A stretch of 64,000 bases of DNA from Pinus tabuliformis (Eukaryota > Streptophyta > Pinopsida > Pinales > Pinaceae), in contig CM062813.1 of NCBI GenBank assembly GCA_031772625.1, positions 697,200,420-697,264,419 on the forward strand, read 5' to 3'. Below the pieces are notes generated by a model, which saw only the letters and a program-made list of their open reading frames with translations, was not told the origin of the DNA and did no database searches. This document shows, piece by piece, positions 21,915-32,460 of the stretch. Both the position numbers and the translations under genes were made by a program. How positions within the stretch are numbered: the stretch's first letter is position 1; each line of letters begins with the position of its first letter.

Positions 21915-22905
21915 GTGCCCATCTTGCAGAAGCCCAAGATGGAGAAGCTCGATGGTTTGACATGTGCTATGCTTTGCTTAATAAGCAGCTTTCAGGCATT
22001 GTCAACTCATGGGAGGATGAATTGCATCCCAGTTTGACTCAGTAGATTAGTCCACATGGAGCTGTTCAGATCCAGAGGTCATTAGCAGTGAGGTTTTTCA
22101 CAGCAGGAGCCACATCCTCAGGTCATTCAGAGGAGGGAGGACCATCTCAGCAGCCTGATATTCCGGTCATTCGACACTACTATAGTCTCTCCACACTCAG
22201 GTCTCACTTCATCAGCACAGACAGAGCCTCACTTATCATGTCCAGAGCAGCCTCGCGATACTATCTCAATCACAGCAGGGGAAGGGGTCTCGAATCATAC
22301 AGCACAACCAGTGTTATCTCCACATCAGGTGGAGGGGCCTCCTTTCCACCATCAGACCAGGTCACACAGAGTGGGCAAACAACCCATGATTCATGAGGGT
22401 CCAGTCAGGAGTTCCAGCAACTGAGATCTGATTGATCTTGAGGCAAAGTTCTCGTTAGCCGAGAGGCAAAGGAAACATTCGCATCTCAGGGCTGAAAATG
22501 ATGTTTTGCAGAGGAAATTATGAGGTGTTGGAGCCCAATGGACTGAACACTTGGTGGGACTGACCACAGCGGAATAAACAGCTAGGGAGGCTAGGAGTAG
22601 AGTACTTGATGAAGTTATGCTGAGGATAAGAAGTGACCGAGTCTTGAATCATGAAGACTTCGTCGGTGATCCAGGTGCCACTGACAGAGAGATCTTGGCT
22701 GAAGCATCCAGCTAGAAGGCACAAGAGAAGCTGTTGGCTAAGGCCAACCAAGAGAAAGAAGCTGTGATGAAAGAAAAATGAAAAAGCGCAAGGAAGATAT
22801 GCAAAGCCAAAATGAAGAGGATGAAACAAGAAGACCGAGGCTCAAAAACAGGAGAAAGAAGCCAAATCCCTCCGTATCTTGGCTGAGGCTTCACTCAAGG
22901 ATCAT
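21915..22905 (+). pseudogene. Degenerate ORF of unknown family with coiled-coil part
   Basis: A plus-strand frame reads AEAQDGEARWFDMCYALLNK, QLSGIVNSWEDELHPSLTQ, a stop, then on through 22088-22396 (SSGHSEEGGPSQQPDIPVI, Ser-rich). After a frame change comes DLIDLEAKFSLAERQRKHSH, LRAENDVLQRKL, and a Lys/Glu-rich heptad-like stretch (KAQEKLLAKANQEKEAVMKE) to about 22900. The layout (globular part, Ser/Gln linker, coiled coil) suggests a decayed transposon-type ORF. I do not recognise the family. At least four stops or frame changes. Confidence 0.42.
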
Positions 22906-24367
22906 GGCACTCATTAGCCTAGCCACAGCTCAAATCCAAAAAATTCTGAAAATTTTGGGTAATTTTGGCAATTTTTGGAAATTTACATGTTTTGGCTCCT
23001 CAACGGGTCTCACCCCGGTGGACACCCTTTGTCTGCAGCTCCTTTTTGCAAAAAATCAGCATTTCTAGATTTTTCATGCAAAGTTACATATGCCTATGGA
23101 TGGACTTGAGTTTTTATGGAGTTTTGGGCCTCCAAAAGGTCAAAATACATGCAAAATTTGATCTTTCTGCCCTTTTTTGAGTTGCAGCCATTTGTAGTTG
23201 CTTAGAGAATTAAGTTTTGACAGAGAAAAGTTGACCTCCAAATCCAAAAATTCTAGTTGGGTTGGAAAGTAGACTCACAGACCTTTCCAACGAGCTATCC
23301 TGCACCCAATTCTGACACTTGCAAGTGCCTCAAACAGAGCTCCAAAGGGGCGCGACCAGTTGAGCAGGGGGCGCGACCCGTTGAGCAGATTTTGCCAGAA
23401 TTGACTTGTTCAGCCCAGAAAACGCAGATTTGACTCTTTTGACTTTTTGAGGTTAATGATGGTCCTCTTGGATGTAATTGTGACACTTTTTAGATACTTT
23501 TACTCTTGTTTAACACTTCTAGAAGATTCATTTATGTAAAGGGTAAAAATTGAATGTATGAACTGGTTTCCAAGTTTATAGAGAAAAGTTGTTTTGACTG
23601 CCTATTTTCTAGTGTCTAGTTTAGAAGTTTTTGAAACAGCTCCTAGGATAGGGAGCTCGACCCATGGAGGCAGGGGAAAGAGGTTAGATCATCTATATTA
23701 TGTACTTTCTTGCTCATTTTCATGGTTGGACTCTTGAGGGAGAAGCTATCATTATATTATTTCACTGTATCTCTGCAATTTTTGGCTAAGGAAGACCAGG
23801 GTTTTGCAGTCCTCTTTGGGATTCTTGTGGACTCATGTGTTGATGGTGTGTTTCTTAATGTTCTTGTAAGTGTGTTATGTGATTCATTTCCTTTCTTTCC
23901 TTCTGCATATTAAACAAATGAAGTGTTAAAGTAAGAATTCATGCTTGCCATGCTCTGCTTTTAATTTTTGTTTAATTTCTATGTTTTCTACTGTTTAAGG
24001 AGAATTCAAAGTAGTATTTGCTCTCCTTAGCTCCTCACCAGTCTTTTTCATCCACTCACCTCAAACAAAGGCATCAATACGGTCTCCTACCTCGCCCCAA
24101 AGAACCCCCTGCAGAAACTGTGTCAAATCCCCGCACCCAAAATTGCAACTCCTCAATTTGCCACCAAAAACCCAAAAAACCCCAATCAACCTTTTTAAAT
24201 CAGTTTACTAGCCTAATATCAGTGTTACCTTGTTGGTCATCTCATCCCATTGAAGATCTGCCGAGATTGACCGGAGAGAGCCTTCTCCTGCCCCGTAGGG
24301 CTAGCTACGAGGCTAAATGGTTTGATGTAGCCTTGAGGTTTACCTTTCTCAGCCTGAGGTGAAATTT
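22906..24367. other. Non-coding stretch, unassigned
   Basis: No recognisable gene. 22940-23480 is non-coding with the second GCGCGACCCGTTG cluster. 23500-24000 is T-rich, with a small ORF (23710-23913) that shows no family features. 24018-24362 is an open stretch that I regard as chance. Confidence 0.4.
23347..23383. repeat. Second GCGCGACCCGTTG cluster
   Basis: Two adjacent units, GGCGCGACCAGTTGAGCAG and GGCGCGACCCGTTGAGCAG, in the same orientation as the 20376-20535 cluster, about 2.9 kb away. This suggests both belong to one inserted element. Confidence 0.75.
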
Positions 24368-25357
24368 CAAGCGCTAACACCATCAACATGTTTCTCATAG
24401 AATCTGTTGTCCCTTAAAAAACCAATTTCCTGGCTGTGTAGAAATTGTGCCTAAGACATTAATGTTTATAATTATTGTCACTTGTTTGTCACTTATTTGT
24501 ATGTTGTATTCTCAAATGAAGGACCTGAAAGACTTGGTTTTAAACCCTCAATACTTAGGTGACATGAAAAACTCAGAGTGCCAGTTGATTGCTGAATATA
24601 AATGATGAATGAAGAAAGCTTGAAGAAGTCATAGACAATATGTTGTTTTACACGGAATATACTATCTTTGACACTTGGAGAAGTTAGAGATAATATGTTT
24701 TCTTACATAGAAACTATTATCTGTAACTTTAAGAGAATTGCAGAGGTGGGAACTTCAAGTATAGGAGCACTCTTTTAAGGGATTTTAACTTCATTTACAT
24801 AAGCAAATAAAGACCTGCAGCTTCATTACCATACTTAAAGGAAGAAAACATTTGATGACACATAACAGAGAAGTCACAAAATCATATACCAACAATGTAT
24901 GGAAATCTTCTGATTCTTCCACTAATCAACAGTTGTATCAGGAATACAGTGGCCTAGTCTTCAGGTTCTCCAAAGTTTGAACCCTTTCTCTGTAAATTTT
25001 CCTCTTTTTATACATTATGAGACAGTTGGTAATCACCAAAACTGTCAAACTACTTAACTATTCTCCTAACTGTCTAAAGTAAAAATTATTACAAAATATT
25101 ACATAGAGGGTAAAAGACACCTCATTCTCAAGAAAATAAAATAACAGGAAGTAACAAAAATTAGAAGGTGATGGTTGTTCGCTGTTTGAATCTGTGGCTT
25201 GAGTATGTGGTTTGAGTGTTATTCTGCAAGCTATAGCCCTGTAGATGTCCTGATGATAGTTAGATTGTTTTAATACAAAAAACTGCAACTTTACAAGAAC
25301 TTCGTGCGTGGACTTGGGCCCCCATATGTATCGGAAATGTTCTTATTGGCTAAAACA
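24368..25357 (-). mobile_element. Possible LTR (copia-like) with PBS-like site
   Basis: On the minus strand, the span 25357 to 24389 begins TGTTTTAGCC and ends GAGAAACA (TGTTT/AAACA inverted ends). It contains TATAAAAAGAGG near 25010-25022. Six bases downstream lies TGGTGTTAGCGCTTG (24368-24382), which differs from the initiator-Met PBS TGGTATCAGAGCTTG at three places. No matching second LTR and no pol sequence are visible, so this may be a fragment. The right boundary is uncertain. A near-repeat (AATATGTTKTYTTACAYRGAA) occurs twice at about 24638-24715. Confidence 0.33.
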
Positions 25358-26578
25358 TAAAGAAACCCACGGAACTGAAAATGATTTAGACTTTGGTTCA
25401 TAAACTTATCATGTCCGCTTGAGCTGTGCGCGATCACCGTCCGATCACACATTCAATAAACGGTCTAATCCTTCGAAACTCAACAAAACTTTAAACTGTT
25501 GAACTAAACCTTATCGAGTCTGCATTTTCAACACCCCTTTGACTCCCATACGGACCCGATAGGAAATAAACTGCCAGTTAATGATTTATCGGGTTCGATT
25601 TTAAAGATAAAACCGATTACTTTTCGACCCAATATTCGTCAAATCCCATCCCTTTCGATGAACGGCTGCGATTGGCCCGGACTTTAGCGGATTAAACTGT
25701 ATTTCATACAGCATCGCGTCCGATCTCCAAAATAAACCCATTCTAGTTAACTACGAGATTGTCGTTGAATCTGTGGCCTATTGATCGGACGGCCCAGATC
25801 TTCTTGCAAGTTTCTCACATTCATGGGGGTAAAGAATGTATGGGAGATTCAACGAGGTTGAACCCCCACAGTAATCGCAGGCCACACATTGCGGTCATCC
25901 ATGCTAACGTCATGGTCAACTGCGGGGGTTGAGCTTTAATTAATATTCATTCTCATTGCTTCCTGCAGCACACCTCAACGTACTTATCAAGCTATCGCTT
26001 GATGGCGCCTCTTGAACTTGCATGACCTTTAGAAAATGGTTTGATTTTTTCATTTTTTGTAATAAAATTGAAAATAGAATTAGAAGGAAAATGCATGCTA
26101 CAACATAATCTATAGGGAGAATCTCGTGAACTGTAGTCTACCATCTTACTAGTCATCTTTAATCTTCTTCCTGCAAGTATACGATGTCATCTAAACAAAA
26201 ATATAAACATAATCTACATACCTCAGTATGTTCAGGGGATGATATCTCATCTACAAGATCAACAAGATTAGTGCAATATATAGACATCATTTCAACCATT
26301 ATCCATTTACCATACATGACTATACCATAACCATGACAATGCATGCATAACGACATATAGACACTGACATGCATAACAAATGCATAACCGACATGCACTC
26401 ATGACGACCACATCCAACAACAATCACCATCATCTTCCACATGGCAACACAACTACAAAAATGACCACCACCATGCATACACAACAAGCACATAGAAACA
26501 AGCATAAAGAACACATATGCAACCAACATGTATGCATGACAAACACATTCTGCCCATCCAATCCAAGGGGTGAACCAT
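25358..26578. other. CpG-rich patch and chromovirus leader, no gene seen
   Basis: 25381-25800 is strikingly CpG-rich for this window (27 CpG by my count in 420 bases) and contains no long ORF. From 26160 to 26578 the sequence is CA/AT-rich low-complexity (CATGCATAAC, ACCACCATGC), ending at the PBS. This last part is probably chromovirus leader. The His/Thr-rich or Cys/Met-rich ORFs on either strand here reflect composition only. Confidence 0.45.
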
Positions 26579-26590
26579 GCTCTGATACCA
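26579..26590 (-). promoter_or_regulatory. Primer-binding site (initiator Met tRNA type)
   Basis: The minus strand reads TGGTATCAGAGC, a perfect copy of the common plant PBS. It lies three bases after the CA end of the LTR at 26594. It fixes the element's orientation as minus. Confidence 0.92.
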
Positions 26591-26593
26591 CTT

Positions 26594-28676
26594 TGTAACA
26601 CCCTCCTCCCACATTTACCCAAGCTAACTAATCCACCGGGGTAAACATGTGACAAAGAGTTACTATGATATGATTCAACTCCCCAAGTATAGTTAAGGAA
26701 GTGGAATCAACAAACCAAAACCAAACTAACCTTCCTCAGGAGCTACAGAACCTTTAGGAGCCAACCAACCCCTCTAGGTGTCCAACCCCTGAGAGAACTT
26801 GCTTCTTAACTAAACTAGACCCCCAGTTGCTCCCATGACAAGCCCTACATGCGACTGAGACCCTCTAGTCACTCCCACAACAAGGCCTCCATGTGACTGT
26901 GGCCTTTTTTCATGCAATTTTGTGCAAGCGACACAAATTTTGAGCCACTTTTTTCACTGCTAGGACTCAAGCCTCTACCTAGAACTTCATGAAACTTCTA
27001 GAAATGATAAATAATAAGATGACAAGGCCTCTAATGCAAAACTTGAACAAGGACCTGACCTGACAAGGCCTAGCCATGACAAACATTTTGTCAAACACAT
27101 CATGAACATGTAATCTATAGGTCATATAAACACATATGAGCATAGGGACTTCATACTTATTTGAGATTTGTCAAGAAGGTCTGATGCCCTCTCATAATAG
27201 CTGCATTATCATCTATTAGGTCATACATTCATTATTCATTCATTTACTAATCAAAACATGATGAGAGCCATGACTAAGATCTGTCATAAAACCATGCCTA
27301 TAACCAACATATAACCAATAGAATAATAATGATAGGACAACCATTATCATCACATAATAACAAACATATTTACACATAATACACAAGAGGAAAATAACTC
27401 TTATCAACATATGCAAATGCAACTAATCCAGGGACTTCCACGTACCACCCAACCATAGATCTACTGAACAAAATCTTTCTTTCAGCCAATCACCCCATGT
27501 CATATTCCAATCATGAATGTGGGACTCACAACAAAACTAATTGAGGCTTCCTCATGCTTTACCATGTATCCCAAAATATTCCCATGCCCAACATTAAACA
27601 TACAATACATGATTTACCACAATCCTACCATGTATCGATCAAGGGATCACTAGGCCCTAAACAAGCATGGATGCCTCTAGATTTCTCCACCTAAACCATG
27701 AGGAATTTGTCCATCTCCACCCTCTAGGATTTACCATGTATCTCGCCATTACCAGTCAAGGGATTCCTAGGCCCAACAAGGGTATACACCTCTAGGATTT
27801 ATCGTGTATCCCACCATTATCAATCAAGGGATTCCTAGGCCCAATGAGGGTATTCACAACCAGGCTTTACCATGTATCCCACCATTACCAGTCAAGGGAT
27901 TCCTAGGCCTTGTGATTTTTCCTGAGACCACCCCACTCAATTTCAAAACCATCGGCAATCCAGCTCAACCAAGTAAGAGAGACCCCATCACACCATGGCT
28001 ATCTGGAAATGGCAAGGCAAGGCTGAAATCCACTGTCACACCTGGCAAGACCCATGTCAATGACAACAAGAGAACCAAGTACACACATTCATTACCATGC
28101 ATGCCAAAAATAGCATGGAAATCATACATGCAACTTGATACCTGTAAGTAATCTCGTTATAGCCGCTTAATCCCACTCTTCCTTGCTTGATCTTTGCTTC
28201 CCTTTGCTTTCTTGTCCTTCCTTTTCCTTTCTTCCTCCAATTCTATAGTGCTCCAAGAATACTCTAAGTGTATGAGAGTATGAGAGAGTAGAGAGAATAG
28301 AGAGAGAGCTCAAAAACTAAACTAACAAAATGTTGTGAATTGATCCTCATAAGCCTTTTTATCAATGAGGCCTCTATTTTCTTCAATTTCCATTATTTTC
28401 CTTCATTTTCCTCCTCACATGCACCCTGTGACCTTTCACCTTCCTTTTCTCCTATTTTCCATTATTTTCATAAATAAAAATGTCAATTAATGCCTCTTTG
28501 TTTTTCAAAGTCTTTTCCATTTCCTTTGCCAAATTTCTTAACCATAATAAATCAAATGAACACTCACGCTAGGATGTTTTTCCCGACATTCAACTTGGAA
28601 TAAGTGTCCCATGACCTTGGTCTTATTTTTCCTTTATTAACTTTATTACTTGGATTTTTAACCTAGGGTTGTTACA
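26594..28676 (-). repeat. 5' LTR of the chromovirus-like element
   Basis: Plus orientation TGTAACACCCTCCTCCC...CCTAGGGTTGTTACA, giving inverted TGTAACA/TGTTACA ends and a length of about 2.08 kb. The inner end abuts the PBS. The outer end abuts Helitron-like coding sequence at 28677. It contains a 68-bp minisatellite and a GA-rich run (28265-28310). Its first 68 bases recur at 5260-5327. The ORF at 27804-28151 is not a recognised gene. Confidence 0.85.
27726..27909. repeat. 68-bp minisatellite inside the LTR
   Basis: Units start at 27726, 27794 and 27862, exactly 68 bases apart. The third is partial. The shared core is CAAGGGATTCCTAGGCC. A more diverged unit lies upstream at about 27615-27683 (CAAGGGATCACTAGGCCC). 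Confidence 0.9.
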
Positions 28677-30256
28677 ACGAGATAAAAAAAATGAAGTTGA
28701 AACCTTATTAAGAAATGATTAAAAAACATGTGTTCACTTCTACAATAACAAGATAGGTTCCATGTGTTAATTAATTTCCCGTGATTAAAAGTACATTGGC
28801 GAGTTGCAAGACCACTTTTTTGTAACAGAATTCCAAAATAGAGGAAGCCAACATGACCATGCATTGCTATGGATAAATAATGCACCAATTTATGAAAGAA
28901 AAACAAATGTTGAGATATAGGAATTTGTAGTTAGATATTTGTCTTGTGATTCATGAATTCTTGTAAATTATCTTAAAACAATTCAACATCATCATCATAC
29001 AAAGTCTTGTAGGAAAAAATGTTCATTGTAGGTTCAATTTTCCCATTCCTCTAATAAGAAAAACAATTATACTTGAACCAACTGAGTTCACAGATGACAA
29101 AACAAAGAAAAATGCCAAACTTATTTTTGAAACATTGGAACATGCCAAATATAATGAAACATATATGTTCGATCACTTAATAAGAGTTGGATTTGTTGGA
29201 ACGCAGATACTTTGATGCTATAAAATGTAGTTTAAAATGAACAACAATTTTTCTAAAGAGAAGACTAGTTGGAATGTGGAAAAATAGTTTTGTTTTCATA
29301 TTCCAGTAATGTGGGATGCAAACATAGATGTTCGATTTGTGCTTGATTCTTATGCAACAACCAAATATTGTAGTTCTTACATGGAAAAAGTTGATATAAC
29401 CATGATAACAACTTTTAAACATATATGAGAAGAATATTAGAAAACAAACCTTGATGTTGTTCAGACAATTAGAGCCTCTACAAAGATTTGTTAAACTTGC
29501 AACAAATGTTGACAATAGGTTTTGCATATTTTTTTGTCGCTTTCTTTCTCTATAAGTTTAAGAAAATGTATATTCATCAACACTTCACCCAGAGACCATT
29601 GGGAGTCTATCCTTGAAAGACCAAAATAATTCCAATGAGAACCATATAATCTAGGGGATGTGTTAAGCACTTCAATCATTGATTGTTATTTGTAGCAACC
29701 TTTGAAAATTGAAAACATTTAATCAATAGAATTTGTATCCAGCTATTAAAAAATGGAAAGAAACACAAAAAAAGTGTTGTCATATGTCATTAGAATTGTG
29801 AGACATGCCAAACATAAAGACCTAGGCCTTTTTTGTTGAGTCAATTTATGTCATATATTCCATATAGGCTTGATGAATATATGTTTAAACTAATGTGTTC
29901 TACTTGGATGAATGCCTACAGGAATCTAAATAAAAACATAAAATAAATTAACAAAGCTTCACTCACACAATTCCTAAAGCATGGGGTGACCTTGATAACA
30001 TATCAAACATTATTGAAATGAATGCTTGTGAATATTTCAATAGAGATGTGGCAAAAGAAACCATTCAAATTCCAATGAACTACTCATCAGTGTGGAAGTA
30101 GATAGCATGAATATTATGATATTGATCATGACCTCCACTATTTTCATATTAAGAAACACATAAAAACATTGTTTGGTTAACCTTATCGCATTGTAAGATA
30201 AACACATATACTAAAGTATAAACAATTATATAACATAAGAAGACAATTAAACAAAT
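28677..30256 (+). pseudogene. Helitron Rep-helicase relic, part 1
   Basis: The plus strand, read across many stops and shifts, gives HFFVTEFQNRGSQHDHALLW (about 28812-28870), matching the Helitron Rep motif EFQ.RGSPH.H..LW. The two histidines of the HUH nuclease are kept. Then come NAPIYERKTNVEI, QHHHHTKSCRKK (about 28982-29020), IPVMWDANIDVRFVLDSYAT (about 29305-29365), YCSSYMEK, and a later block SPRDHWES..ERP, LGDVLSTSIIDCYL. The order is that of the region between Rep and helicase in plant Helitrons. It once nicked and joined DNA for rolling-circle transposition. It starts abruptly at the chromovirus LTR edge and is cut by the LINE. Confidence 0.75.
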
Positions 30257-30490
30257 AGCCCCATCAGGTTACAACAAAAAATCAACTTGATAGCCTCGGC
30301 TCCTTTTGCGAGAACCGCACTTTGCGGGCTTTGAAGCCTGTGGCTTTGTCCGCTCTCTATGGCACCTCCTCACTGCCGGCCTGTCTGCAGAAGACCTGAT
30401 CCTAATCCGAGACAGTCAGCAGAATCTCTGGCTAGGGCTTGGCCGTTGCTGCATGGTTGCCCTCTGGCGGCCGGCATCTGGTCAGATCTT

Positions 30491-31746
30491 ATGGAGTCGC
30501 TAGGCCACCACACGGATCCGTCCCCTGATCCAGCCTTTGATGCTTTCAATCAACTCCTGACCAGCTTGCCTCCAAAGAAAAGAAGTGATGCATCAAAATT
30601 CGTTAAGAAACTCGATGAAATTCCTGAGATCTCTTTGCCTCCGAGACCCCCATTCAAGTAGCTCTGTCTCTGGCGGATCGTGGACTCATTGGCCAATTCA
30701 CGGGACTTTGGCCCTCTCCGAAAACTACTGAGCAATGGGTTAATAGGAATTGGGCGCCTCTGATTAATCAAAGTGTAACCTCATACTTTCTAGGGCGAGG
30801 GTATTTTCTCTTCGAATTTACCTCCAAAGAAGACAAAGACCTGATCTTCCGAAATGGGCCGTATTTCATGGGTCCTCAGGGACTCTATCTGAACAAATGG
30901 ACCCCGGACTTTGACCCGGCGGTCGATGTTCCCAAAGCTGTTCCGGTATGGGTTCGTCTCCCAAATCTGCCAGTTCATTGTTGGAACTGGGACTCCTTGA
31001 AGCACATTGGCAACTCCCTTGGAAAATTCATAGATCGGGCAAGCAACAAGGATCAGTACGACTGTGCCAGGATTTGTGTAGAGGTAGATCTAGAGGTGGA
31101 ACTACCAGAGGCAATCAAAATCAAAGTCGGCAGCTGGCCTCATGTGTAGATCTTGGATCATGAACAGCTGCCATTCAAATGCAGGAAATGTCACGTATAT
31201 GGGCATTTTGCCAAAACTGTCCGACCAATGCAGAGCCAGAGAAAGGGAATGAAGAGGGTTGGAACCAAGTCAAGTGAGCAAGAGCCAATCACAAGGGGCA
31301 GAAACAGGGTGGATCCTCTAGCAAAGGCAATCTCCAGGTTAATGTCCAGCGTCCCCTCCAAAAAGATGCAAGAAAACAAATTTGACCCTCTAAGCCAGCC
31401 GACAGAAGACACACTGGAGGTAGAAAACCCAAAAACCAGTCTCTCCAAGTAAAGGCACTCCATCAGCTTCCCCAAAGAAGCTAAAAACCCCCAAGGCATG
31501 GCCTTAGAGGATGAGGAAGAAGAGCAGGAAACTGATGGGTCAGAAGAAGAAGGAGAAATAGGAGAGTCGCAAACCTCGATAAGAAGATCTACAAGAGGCC
31601 GTAAAACAGACAAAGAAAAAAGAGAGCAGCAGACCTTCAAAGACAAGCTTCAGGGCAGCCAGCCAACTTTGGAAAAACTGCTTGCCTCAAAGCCCAAGAT
31701 GTTGGGAAATCAAGGCTCCAAGGGAGCCCACCAAAAATATAAATAA
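30491..31746 (+). pseudogene. LINE ORF1 (gag-like, DUF4283 and zinc knuckle)
   Basis: Start ATG at 30491 (MESLGHHTDPSPDPAFDAF). A frameshift near 30660 leads into ALSLADRGLIGQFTGLWPSP, FRNGPYFMGPQGLYLNKW, PVWVRLPNLPVHCW and NSLGKFIDRAS, the DUF4283-type RNA-binding region of plant LINE ORF1. In-frame stops lie at 31147-31149 and 31450-31452. A zinc knuckle CRKCHVYGHFAKTV has lost its last Cys (Val instead). The tail (31498-31746) is acidic, then basic. The terminal TAA shares its last base with the ORF2 ATG (TAATG). It coats LINE RNA. Confidence 0.85.
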
Positions 31747-32460
31747 TGAAGGTCATCTCCTGGAATTGCAGAGGTATGGGGAGTAAAGTTAAGGAAGAAG
31801 CAATAAGAAACTTAATAAGAACAGAAGCTCCAGACATACTTCTCGTCCAGGAGACCAAGCTGGAAGACAAAGTCTTCCTACAAGCAAGCAAAAATCTGTG
31901 GTCCAAAAGTGAAGCAAGAGCAATCTCTGCCAGGGGTGCCTCGGGAGGGATTGGTACACTATGGAATTCCAATAAATATGCAGTCATCTTTGAAGTGAGC
32001 AACATTCACTAGTTGCTGCTAAAACTGCAGAATCTGGACACAAAGGAAACCTTCAGCCTTTTCAATGTATACTCTCTAGTTAATATCCAGGAGAAAAAGG
32101 ATTGCTGGGACACTATAAGATGACAGGCAGACTTGACAAAATGGAAAATACAATCATTGCTGGAGACCTCAACCTCACTCTTCATTCAACTGAAAAAGGT
32201 GAGGAAGTGTAGTGCGAGATCCGGCAAGAGAATGGGCGGAGGATATTTTGCAAGATTGGGACTTACTGGACATCAAGCCCTCATCCAGTAAGTTCTCTTG
32301 GTCTAATAAAAGAGTAGGTCTTGGACATATTGCTGCCAGGCTAGATAGATTTTTCATTCAAAGCTCTTTCCTGTTACTTGGTTTAGAACCCAGAATGCAC
32401 ATTCTTGCTAGCAACGTCTCGAATCATAAGCCTTTAAAGTTAGAACTCCTTGCCATCTAG
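31746..32460 (+). pseudogene. LINE ORF2, apurinic-type endonuclease domain (broken)
   Basis: Starts MKVISWNCRGMGSKVKEEAI, with EAPDILLVQETKLED (catalytic Glu in QETK), GGIGTLWNS, a stop near 32010, then FSLFNVYSL. After frame changes come SSSKFSWSNKR, IAARLDRFF and NVSNHKPL, where SDHxPL is expected (Asp to Asn at the catalytic His pair). This domain nicks target DNA to start target-primed reverse transcription. The stop, frameshifts and the Asp change make it inactive. Confidence 0.88.

Larger units (their letters stand above)
17448..28676 (-). mobile_element. Chromovirus-like Ty3/gypsy element, truncated, with long leader region
   Basis: On the minus strand: 5' LTR (26594-28676), PBS, a long leader region, gag (from ATG at 19814), protease and the first half of RT, cut at 17448. 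The 3' LTR end is at 5260-5327, beyond the nested element. RNase H, integrase and most of the 3' LTR are missing. The bases outside the two ends are ATGAA (5255-5259) and ACGAG (28677-28681). They differ at two positions, both transitions, so a decayed target duplication is possible but unproven. Confidence 0.78.

Noticed and set aside
24018..24362. 114-codon ORF as a gene, with a WFD string resembling that at about 21950
   Set aside because: The resemblance is only a few residues and it overlaps the probable PBS side of a possible LTR.
26159..26655. His/Thr-rich and Cys/Met-rich ORFs
   Set aside because: Composition artefacts of CA/TG-rich leader next to the PBS.
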